DNA from: Echinostoma caproni
Lineage: Eukaryota > Platyhelminthes > Trematoda > Plagiorchiida > Echinostomatidae
Direction of reading: 5' to 3'
DNA length: 26,795 nucleotides
NCBI GenBank assembly: GCA_900618425.1
Contig: UZAN01039746.1
Coordinates: 8,455 to 35,249 of the forward strand
Part shown: positions 20,020 through 26,795 of the stretch, one piece after another
Position numbering within the stretch: the stretch's first letter is position 1
How the letters are laid out: each line of letters begins with the position of its first letter
Notes under the pieces: generated by a model
Database searches by the model: none
The model's input: the letters and a program-made list of their open reading frames with translations, nothing else
What the model was told of the DNA's origin: nothing
Program-made: the position numbers and the translations under genes

Positions 20020-20115
20020 CATCTACACCGTTTTACCATCCAGTTTTAAAGAAAACCTGCAATTCTTTAACCTCGACCAACAATGCATTAGCACCACCTA
20101 TCGATTCGGGAAGTT
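20020..20115 (+). repeat. Direct repeat, unit 1 of 2
   Basis: CCATCCAGTTTTAAAGAAAACC…CCTCGACCA…GCATTAG resembles CCATCAAGTTTTAAGTAAAACC…CCTCGACCA…GCATTAA at 20395-20500, about 372 bases later. The family is unknown; it could be a decayed local duplication or two copies of one short element. Confidence 0.55.
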
Positions 20116-20394
20116 TATAAAAACAGTATCTGTGTCGTCAAACCATTTGACACATCTCGTACAGCTGCTTTAGTGTTTCCGCGTAACATTCGACACTCGT
20201 GTGAGTAAAAATCTCTAATGTAATACAAACAGTACATCGTTTTGCATTCAAAAACCCTAAAATAAATCAAAAGTGATATCAAAACAAGTATATGCTTACC
20301 GTTCTTTGCATCCACTTAAAATAAACTCCGTTCTTGAATTGTGAATACATTCAAAGGCTGACGTTAATAGAACAATGTTCAAAAAAGAGCCTCT

Positions 20395-20500
20395 TTAGTA
20401 CAGCTGTTCCCATCAAGTTTTAAGTAAAACCCGTAATTATTGATCCTCGACCATGGTAATTATGTCAAATCTTGCAGCATTAAAACATAGATGATAGCTA
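20395..20500 (+). repeat. Direct repeat, unit 2 of 2
   Basis: This is the second copy of the block at 20020-20115, with the same order of sub-blocks ending in TAGCTACGGGAA (compare ATCGATTCGGGAA). The similarity is imperfect. Confidence 0.55.
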
Positions 20501-20893
20501 CGGGAATGTACTTTTGTGAACGGTGATTATTATAATTGGCATATTTATGTATCCACCTCTCTTGAACTGAGTTCACTTGTGAATGCAAAGCAATGTAGCG
20601 TTTGTGTTTCATTTGAGATTATTACTCACGGAACTATCGCGTGTTATACAGAAACACTCAAGCTGTACAAGATGTACCAAATTGTTTGACGATATGGACA
20701 CATCGTTTAAACCTTCTCCAATCAACATGTGATGCAGTATACGATCGCCCTACCTTCTCATTTCCTAGCCAAGCTTTGTCACATCAAGATTTATAGGAAA
20801 TATTTTTTTCAACATCCGATGACTTCAGAATATTTCCATACATTGTGGTCTGATTCTCTCGTAGCGGCATGATGGAAGTCTGCACATTGAGGC

Positions 20894-20977
20894 TAAAGGA
20901 TTACGGATAGTGGTCAAAGCATTGCGGGTTTTGACCAAGGGATTACGGGTTGAGGCTAAATGACTGCGGTTTGTGGC
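20894..20977 (-). repeat. 21-bp minisatellite with a seven-residue reading frame
   Basis: Four 21-base units occur in a row with sequence divergence. Read on the minus strand they give ATNRSHL, ASTRNPL, VKTRNAL and TTIRNPL, with a fifth partial unit (ASMCRLP). The 60-codon ATG-started frame around them (20825-21007) is unrecognised, and I treat it as a minisatellite that happens to be open. Confidence 0.7.
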
Positions 20978-21174
20978 CAGTGCTTGATAGAAAAGAGGTG
21001 TGGACATCCCAATGAAGTTCGAATAGTGGATGAACTTGAAAACTCGTATGCGGTCAATGGGACAGTTTGAAACGATACTGGTATAACTTGATATGATATT
21101 CTAGTAAGTTGAACGGATATTGAAACAAATAGAATATAAAAGCCGAGAATATGTTTGGTGATGGACGAACCACT

Positions 21175-21330
21175 TTAATTATAAATTTTGAATATAAAAA
21201 GATAAGTACTATTGGTGTGGCCTCGTAGCTCAGCTGGTGGAGTGTGCGCTGAATAATAGCGTAGGCGGTATCTATGCATGGGTTCGAATCCCACCGTAGC
21301 CACTGAACTTTTCACAATTTCAATTTAATT
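21175..21330 (+). mobile_element. tRNA-derived SINE S1, best copy
   Basis: A box TAGCTCAGCTGG (21226-21237) and perfect B box GGTTCGAATCC (21281-21291) are intact. The 87 bases 21217-21303 fold like a tRNA: end stem GTGGC/GCCAC, D stem GCTC/GAGT, anticodon stem GCGCT/AGCGT with a seven-base loop, and T stem GGG/CCC. It then continues ACTGAACTTTTCACAATTTC, shared with S1a at 2125-2300. The loop lacks the T expected at position 33 and the inner acceptor pairs fail, so it is a SINE head and not a working tRNA gene. Confidence 0.8.
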
Positions 21331-22086
21331 AGAAATGTTAAAGTATGTCCACATTCTATACCGTGAGATTTGAACCACACTCTCAGTTATCGATCTGATG
21401 CGATTCCACTGTGTATCGATCGATTGAGCGGGCAATAATGTGGTCTCAGAAGCTATTTTTCACAAGAGCCAGAAGGTGATGCATTGACTGCTAGAATGAT
21501 TTTCCCCACGAGTTACATACTCCAACCTACAGTTCCTCATCTATTACAAATGTGCATTCGGAATTGGTGGCTAATTGCAATCGCCCTCTGGGCGATGACA
21601 TTTATACATCTTACTAGAATCTAAGCAACAAGCAAAAGCGCTTGATTATACTGGGTTGATTTAATTAACCAAATGGGTAATAACGTTCATCCCGTTGGAA
21701 TCGTGCAGCGGTTTCACCACCCACCATCCCCTCATCCTGGAGAGTCATGCTCGACTGGTGTAATACGTGCAAACGAGAATTATCCGGAAAACGTTCTTCT
21801 CTCTTGTTACATTCACAAAAAAGTTTCGGGTGGATCAAGAATACTTCTATATAGGCCCTGGACGGAGTATACACAATATCGCACTAACTCAACTAATGCA
21901 CGGCAATCAGTGAACAAACCGGGTTGTTCTAGTTCATGGAGTCTCTCAACTGGATAATCCAGATGAAGCCCCATTCAAAAAAAAAAAGATGATTTCGAAG
22001 AATGGAGTTTCATTCGACAAATAATTAATTGAACACAGGTTTTTACTACGGCAATTAGTCGTCTATCCAGCTCACTGAACTACCAT
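21331..22086. other. No recognised gene; one 94-codon open frame before LINE-A
   Basis: An ATG-started plus frame at 21673-21957 encodes 94 residues rich in Ser, Pro and His. It lies upstream of LINE-A in the same direction and could be a relic of the LINE's ORF1 start or 5' region, but it has no motif I recognise. A run of about ten A lies at 21979-21988. Confidence 0.35.
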
Positions 22087-22260
22087 GGCAACGTCCCGAG
22101 GATAGTGGAAAGGACCCTCGGAACGCCAGAAATCGTCCACTGTCTATTTCAGTCAGGGAAGGAGAATAGAAATAGGGGACCGCCGGAATTACGCCTAAGA
22201 CTAGAACATAATCCTCGATCCCAGCAAATTCGTAAAATGGAAACCGATTCTGACATGACA
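22087..22260 (+). pseudogene. LINE-A ORF1 C-terminal remnant
   Basis: The frame reads GNVPRIVERTLGTPEIVHC, then SGKENRNRGPPELRLRLEHN and SQQIRKM. It resembles the end of RNA-binding ORF1 proteins of CR1-group LINEs, where an R-L-G-K stretch is followed by RPLxxRL and a terminal IL/IRK. The start of ORF1 is not readable. Confidence 0.5.
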
Positions 22261-22419
22261 TCGTCCTCGACTAGTGCGGTTTTCAACACTCCACATTCAT
22301 CAAGCAGCACCGACGAAGCCAATTGTACAAAAACAAAATCAACTATGCCAACCGCAAGTTGATCAGCAGAAGGAACACCACATACCCGGATAGATTACTG
22401 TGCCGCATATATCATTCAT

Positions 22420-23080
22420 GTTTTCATACCTTAACACATTCTCCGAAATGGAAAACCGTTGGAAAACTAATCGATGAGACATTGTTGCTGTTACTAAAAA
22501 CTGGTTGAGTATCAATATTCTCGACTCGGGATCGAGTCTATCAGGAATGTCGCTGCTTAGACGTGATCGTCCGACACGAGATGGTGAAGTGATGCGTTAT
22601 CGACGAAACGATCTACATTGTGAACAGCTTGATATTCCCGACGCAGCAACCGTTTTTTATCTGGTTTTCACTAAGACTGTCCAAAAACGATCGGTGTCTA
22701 ATCGGTGTCATGTACCGACCTTCCGCAGCTTTGGGCTCAGCCAACGTGATTCTGTTGCAAACCATGAGCAATGCACTATCATTGTAATTCAGCCATGTCC
22801 TCATAATGGGTGACTTTAATTGTCCCAGTCTTGTTACAATGAAAATTTCCCGCCAGCTATTCGAGAGACAATTATCTCGATTCATTAACCTACACCCACC
22901 TACAACCCACAACCACGTAGCAGAACCCACGAGATTTGGAGCAGGCCACGTACCATCAACACTGGATTTTCAGTGCTGACAAACGAGGAGCTGATGATGA
23001 AATCTGTCAATGTCACGTCTCCACTAGGACCTAGTGATCATGCCATACTGGATTTTGATTATATAGGCTACGCCTCTACA
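22420..23080 (+). pseudogene. LINE-A ORF2 endonuclease domain, broken
   Basis: Apurinic-type endonuclease of a non-LTR LINE, which nicks target DNA to prime reverse transcription. Readable pieces: DIVAVTKNWLSINILDSGSS (about 22470-22530; the family reads ETWL, so the catalytic Glu is a Lys here), SLLRRDRPTRDG near 22550, then after a shift MGDFNCPSL with the GDFN motif at 22809-22820, EPTRFGAGHVPSTLDF, and GPSDHAILDFD with the catalytic SDH at 23033-23041. Stops and shifts interrupt it at least three times. The loss of Glu and the frame damage mean it cannot work. Confidence 0.8.
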
Positions 23081-23439
23081 CTCTACTTGGAATAATTATA
23101 CCTTACTGCGAAATCAGTGCACCACGTTTGTACGAGAGGAACAACTGATGTAACAAGAAACCCTGGCTAAATAATTCATTTCTAATCCAAAATTGTTTCA
23201 TAAACATAATAACTCTAAAAGAAAGATTAAATGATTAACATTAGTATTGGCATAGTTTGGATATGTTTCAACTACTACGCTACCAGCCGAACAGTTCCTC
23301 AAATAACAGCTGGATCAGGTGTTTAATGGAACGACACATACATCCGTCACTGGTTAATATGTCTTTTAACGGTGAAATAGTGAAATCGAAACTACTGACT
23401 TTGCGTAAAAACTCATCCCAGATGCAGACAACACGCATC

Positions 23440-24260
23440 CCCGGACTCTGATCTTGCTAGCCGTTGAGATATCTGACCCTCTGGCTGTTTTTTTACCAAA
23501 GTGGTAATCCTGCAGTTAAGGAAGGAAAGGGTGATTTCGCCCATTTAAAGAGGAGGCTCTCGCAGTGGTCACGCCAACTAACGTCGTATTGCACTTCTCC
23601 CGATACTGTTGAAAGTCATGGGGGCTATTGTGGCAGATCTGTTGATGGAGTATCTGAAGAAGCATTAGCTTTTGTTCCAACCTAACAGGGATTTCGGTAC
23701 AAACATTTATGCACCAATCTACTTCTTGCACGGGATGGGTGGACAAGGTCCGTCAATGAAGGCGAGCCACTGGACACGGTTTATTTGGACTTCTCCAAAG
23801 CATTTGATTGAGTACCTTTCCAAATTCTACTGCGAAAACTCCACAACTATGGAGCAAGAGGTTTGGTTCTCGACTAGATCGAGGAGTTTCTCGGAAAAAG
23901 AACCATGTCAGTTTGTGTTGGTGATTAATTAGCAGAGTTTGTCACCGCTGTCCGAGGGGTTCCGCAAGGATCTGTGCTGAGGTCTCGTCAGTTCCTTGCA
24001 TGTACAAACGATTTGCCAGATGTCATTGGGCCTAATGCACAATTTTTGCATATGACGCTAAGATCTGGAGAACTGCAACACATCTAGAGGATTATATAAA
24101 ACTCCGACAAACGATCAATACAGCCCGCTGATGGTCAATCACCAGTGCCATCGAATTCAACGTTTCCAAATGCAAAGTTATTTCCATGCTGCACAAAAAC
24201 CGTCTCTTCCATATTCTGGGGAAAAGATATTACCGCATGCCACTGACCAGAGAGATGTGG
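23440..24260 (+). pseudogene. LINE-A ORF2 reverse transcriptase domain, broken
   Basis: Readable motifs in order: ISDPLAVFLPKW-like near 23470, LLLARDGWTRSVNEGEP near 23740, VYLDFSKAFD at 23779-23808 followed at once by a stop, RKLHNYGARGLVLD, TMSVCVGD, and VRGVPQGSVL at 23950-23979. NDLPDVIGPNAQF follows, and then FAYDAKIW at 24045-24068, where the catalytic FADD has its first Asp replaced by Tyr and a one-base deletion lies just before. The region 23520-23690 reads in another frame. Enzyme clearly dead. Confidence 0.85.
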
Positions 24261-24818
24261 GAGTTATGATATAGGAGGAGGTAGGATGTTCCATGCGCTG
24301 TGCCTGAGCATCATTCGTGGCTCTAAAGCAAGTTAGACTATCCAGACGTGTATTTAGGCATTTCGAAAAAACGCTGTTCCCACACTTCCTGTCAGCGTTC
24401 ATTCGGCCACCCACGGAGTAAGCCGCTCAAGTATGGAATTTATGGTTGAACCTCGACAAGAGGGCTATAGAAACAAGGAAAAGTTTAGCGACAAAATTGA
24501 TAAAGGGTCTGCATGACAAAACATACTCCGAAAACTGAAAATATTTGAGCTTTGGTCGTCCTAATACCGTCTATTTCGGGGGCCGTAGTCTTGATATACC
24601 ACACACTGCATTAACCCTGTCATCCGTACCGTTCGGTGCTGACATTATCTCAAAATTATCACTTCAGGAGATTTCCACTAAAGTTGAAGACCCAGAACAG
24701 TCACCGTAACTGCGGTAATCAATCGTTTGCAGTCAGAGTGTGCGGTGCATGAAATTCTCTTCCATCCGATGTAGTGTGTGCTCCTACAGTTGAACTATTT
24801 AAATCGCTACTTGGTTAA
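24261..24818 (+). pseudogene. LINE-A ORF2 C-terminal part, broken
   Basis: The end of ORF2 is recognisable as FAVRVCGA-stop-NSLPSDVVCAPTVELFKSLLG-stop, 24726-24818. The family reads W where the internal TGA stands, and the normal end is the TAA at 24816-24818. Upstream pieces such as VHSATHGVS and the 24430-24560 stretch are scrambled between frames. Confidence 0.75.
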
Positions 24819-24985
24819 ACATTGGCACACTTAAAATTTCAACATCCGTGAGTGATCATGCATATTTTTATTATTATTATTTTCTGTTTGTAAAATTATC
24901 TAAAAGATTCTGTAAAAATCCTGCATGGCATGATAAGCGTTAAATTTGATAAATCGCCCATAATAAAACGTTGACTTTGACTTTA

Positions 24986-25286
24986 CCACAAGAAGAAGTA
25001 GGATAACAGAAACATACAAAATGCGGAACACAACGTTCTGTCACCCAAAATGTTCACAAGTTCATGGCTCTATCTGTGGCACTTGTGGTCACTTTGTGCG
25101 CGCGCGCACGCGAGTCATGCATCGGGTGCTCTCAGATGGCCGAACGGGATCAGTGGGATACAGGACACATGGAATACATCAAACCGTAACAGTAGTACAG
25201 AACCGGTGCGTAAATTTACACGAAAGGTCGTTGTGCAATCATACGTGTACAAAAAAACAGCACGTTGTATTTGTGTGTGTGTGTGA
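24986..25286. other. Short spacer between LINE-A and GPCR
   Basis: Contains a short alternating GCGCGCGCGC run (about 25098-25108) and a GT repeat (25269-25285). Open frames on both strands are shadows of low-complexity sequence or of the receptor. On the minus strand it would be the 3' UTR of the receptor. Confidence 0.5.
25269..25285. repeat. Short (GT)n tract after the GPCR
   Basis: About seven to eight GT units directly downstream of the receptor's stop on the minus strand. Confidence 0.8.
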
Positions 25287-25292
25287 TTTATT
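25287..25292 (-). promoter_or_regulatory. AATAAA hexamer overlapping the GPCR stop codon
   Basis: On the minus strand the last codon and stop read CAA TAA A, so the polyadenylation hexamer AATAAA contains the TAA. If used, the 3' UTR would be only about 15-30 bases. Use is not demonstrated. Confidence 0.4.
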
Positions 25293-26325
25293 GATTCACG
25301 TAATCGGATTTTCGCAGTGATTTCTTGATTCGGGGTAACCGGAATGTGTTCAACACTGACCAGACTGAGATGACCATTTGTGAAACATACTCTTGCAGTG
25401 GTGGCACAGTGGCAATTTCCAGCGCCGGATTCAATCCAGATGCCATGGCACATACCAATGTATAGTACAGTCTGGCGATCGAGTCCACTTGAAAATTTAC
25501 TCGATTTAATCCTTGTAACAAGTACATGATGAACGCGGTTAATTCAAGCACGGTCAATTCGGCCGTGAAACCGAATGTGCTTACAGACAATGCGTGCCAC
25601 ACTGCCGAGTACGGATTACTCGATACGGAACTGGGTGGTCCACGGGATGAATCGGAATTTTCCGGACAGTTTCGGGTTTGTGAATTGTACTCGTTGCGTA
25701 ATCGACGCAATTTTCGCATTACGACAATGTGCAAACCGACCGTGACAAAGATCGGGATCAGGAGACGCATGGACATGTCTATCAGATGAAGTGCAAACAG
25801 TTGTACGGCCAGATTAGTCATCACACAGATCTGATCGCAGTATCGTACCTCGAATGCCCGAGGCAAACTGCTCATTAAGGAAAAACTGAATGTGAACACA
25901 TAGCATATGACAAGGTACATTTTAGTTCGTCTTTTATACGAATATGGATAGACAATGGCCCAGAATCGATTCATGGACTGACAGACAATATTGCCCAGAG
26001 CCAACACACGTACCCAGCGTAAAAAGAAACCACTCTGGACCAGATGGCAGAACACGGCGTTCGTTTTGGTCCACATGTCCGGTTGCAAACTGCTCCACGC
26101 GAGCTGAAAAATGGCCATGACACAGACGATCACATCAAATACGCACTGGTTGTAGAAAATGGTTTTTGACAAAACCGAATTGATCACGGTCTGAGTGAGT
26201 GCATAAATGGTAAACACGTTGAACAAGATCCCCCCGGTTAGGACGGTGAATGCGATACCCATCTCGTAGGAGGCCAATATCGGATAGTGCAGTGGTCGTA
26301 GATGTTCCGCTGAAATGTTACACAT
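25288..26325 (-). CDS. Rhodopsin-like G protein-coupled receptor, probably a flatworm-specific orphan (PROF1-like)
   Basis: Plasma-membrane receptor of 345 residues, single open frame, no intron in the coding part. Seven hydrophobic segments lie at about 17-43, 57-80, 92-119, 136-156, 177-202, 241-271 and 280-305. N36 (helix 1) and D64 (helix 2) fit the conserved class A positions. C93 at the top of helix 3 can pair with C163 or C167 in extracellular loop 2. P191 fits helix 5. The DRY motif is MNRFWAIVYP (N119, R120, F121), helix 6 lacks CWxP, and helix 7 has NPALE in place of NPxxY. A glycosylation site, N3-I-S, starts the short N-terminus. Intron loss and these altered motifs fit the flatworm-only orphan group PROF1, a group known from schistosomes and planarians; ligand unknown. 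The ATG at 26323-26325 is the first in frame; the frame is open further upstream to a TAG at 26497-26499 without any ATG, so an upstream exon cannot be excluded. Confidence 0.85.
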   Translation of the reverse strand: MCNISAEHLRPLHYPILASYEMGIAFTVLTGGILFNVFTIYALTQTVINSVLSKTIFYNQCVFDVIVCVMAIFQLAWSSLQPDMWTKTNAVFCHLVQSGFFLRWVRVLALGNIVCQSMNRFWAIVYPYSYKRRTKMYLVICYVFTFSFSLMSSLPRAFEVRYCDQICVMTNLAVQLFALHLIDMSMRLLIPIFVTVGLHIVVMRKLRRLRNEYNSQTRNCPENSDSSRGPPSSVSSNPYSAVWHALSVSTFGFTAELTVLELTAFIMYLLQGLNRVNFQVDSIARLYYTLVCAMASGLNPALEIATVPPLQEYVSQMVISVWSVLNTFRLPRIKKSLRKSDYVNQ

Positions 26326-26795
26326 TTCACGGATGTAGATCACCGGTCGGGGCAACTGTAGATCATACAATACTGGATCTAGACGATCGAAGAGAGCCAC
26401 ATACACATGATTGATAAAGGCGAAAAAAAAACAAAAGATGAGGGAAAATATTGACCACGTACGAACCGATGGCTTTGATTCGAATATGCTCGCGTGCTAC
26501 ATAGAGTAGGAGAGAAGGAGAATTTTATGTGTAACCCAGTAAAAATGCAATTTATTATCGGGATTAGTGGAGAACAGACAGTATCAGTTTCCGGGGCCCC
26601 GATTGGCGTAGAGTAGCATAGATACGCGTGCCCGATTGTGCGCACGTGTAGGTGTGCTTTAGTGCGTCCGTGTGGCGTGAAAGTCGGTTATCAGAACACG
26701 GCATGACGTGATTTGTGTTTGATGATGTATGATTTGCAAACATCGGATTCCAGGAGAGGCTTGGAGCAAGGGAGGGGACGGAGGAGGTCTCATTC
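26326..26795 (-). other. 5' flank of the GPCR, no second gene seen
   Basis: The receptor frame stays open to 26499, including a hydrophobic WSIFSLIFCFFFAFI stretch, but has no ATG. On the minus strand a T-rich tract (about 26422-26437) is followed by possible splice acceptors, the best being CTACAG ending at 26356. A 5' UTR or short first exon further up is therefore possible. No TATA box is convincing. The last 50 bases of the window are purine-rich on the plus strand. Confidence 0.45.

Larger units (their letters stand above)
19451..21174. other. No supported gene; minisatellite and a duplicated block inside
   Basis: Very AT-rich near 19850-19935. Two listed repeats lie inside: similar blocks at 20020-20115 and 20395-20500, and a 21-bp minisatellite at 20894-20977. 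Short frames are unrecognised. Confidence 0.4.
22087..24985 (+). mobile_element. LINE-A: long, decayed CR1-like non-LTR retrotransposon
   Basis: About 2.9 kb on the plus strand retaining, in order, the ORF1 C-terminal part, the endonuclease, the reverse transcriptase and the C-terminal domain of ORF2, ending with the short tandem tail TTGACTTTGACTTT (24971-24984) just after AATAAAACG. This order and tail type are those of CR1-group LINEs. The reading frame is broken at many points, parts between endonuclease and reverse transcriptase are eroded, and the 5' UTR is not identifiable, so it is dead. LINE-A' (17576-18491) is a related but not identical family member; both keep the motif (V)(V)xAPTVxxFK near the C-terminus. 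The 3' tail lies about 300 bases from the end of the GPCR gene, in opposite direction. Confidence 0.85.

Noticed and set aside
21217..21303. Functional tRNA gene
   Set aside because: Anticodon loop lacks T at position 33, inner acceptor pairs do not form, and a second diverged copy with shared outside sequence exists at 2125-2300.
22988..23003. Hammerhead core CTGATGATGAAA
   Set aside because: There is no room for stem II, and it lies inside the LINE-A endonuclease frame.
24178..24414. Minus-strand frame within LINE-A
   Set aside because: Antisense shadow of LINE-A ORF2.
25021..25320. Plus-strand frames at 25021-25320 as a cysteine-rich small protein
   Set aside because: They run through the GT repeat and into the antisense of the receptor's C-terminus; no signal peptide.
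25288..26406. GPCR with 372 residues starting at 26406
   Set aside because: The codon at 26404-26406 is GTG, not ATG, and nuclear eukaryotic genes rarely start so. The first in-frame ATG is at 26325.
1..26795. CRISPR array, prokaryotic operon or integrated virus
   Set aside because: No regularly spaced identical repeats, no ribosome-binding-site-led gene series, no capsid or LTR structure; all reverse transcriptase fragments are of the non-LTR type.

Overview
The window looks like repeat-dense nuclear DNA of a parasitic flatworm, most likely a digenean fluke. Three things point there: one intronless, flatworm-type rhodopsin-like GPCR; decayed CR1/jockey-group LINEs of trematode style; and tRNA-derived SINEs, one family carrying a hammerhead-ribozyme-like core in the manner of schistosome S-alpha elements. 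This is inference from reading the sequence; no database search was possible. Genus and species cannot be fixed.

Only one convincing host gene is present: a seven-transmembrane receptor on the minus strand at 25288-26325 (345 residues from the first in-frame ATG). The other 25 kb is intergenic or intronic DNA made largely of transposon debris. I found no bacterial-type operons, functional tRNA or rRNA genes, or CRISPR arrays.

Layout. 1-450: edge-truncated copy of an unnamed dispersed repeat ('FR'). 879-1181: internally deleted mariner remnant. 2125-2300: tRNA-like SINE (S1). 2770-3200: two consecutive hammerhead-SINE units (H0, H1). 4341-4472: another tRNA-like SINE (S4) with two hairpins and a T-run. 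5891-6290: second FR copy. 6664-7846: minus-strand LINE (LINE-B) ending in a pentanucleotide array. 8031-8190 and 8567-8795: SINEs S2a and H2. 11183-13350: dense SINE cluster (S2b, S3a, H3, H4, H5, S3b). 16527-16660: inverted pair of about 58-bp arms with a hammerhead-like motif. 17212-18765: FR copy split by a minus-strand LINE. 19279-19450: S2c. 20894-20977: 21-bp minisatellite. 21175-21330: S1b. 22087-24985: longest LINE (LINE-A, plus strand), with recognisable ORF1 end, endonuclease, reverse transcriptase and C-terminus, all broken. 25288-26325: GPCR.

The genes do not form a pathway. The main biological interest is the repeats: a hammerhead-bearing SINE family in at least six partial copies, two pairs of which share the same linker (suggesting tandem-dimer propagation), and a datable nested insertion. 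The receptor is the only likely product of direct functional interest. Bases 5093 and 5534 are undetermined (N).
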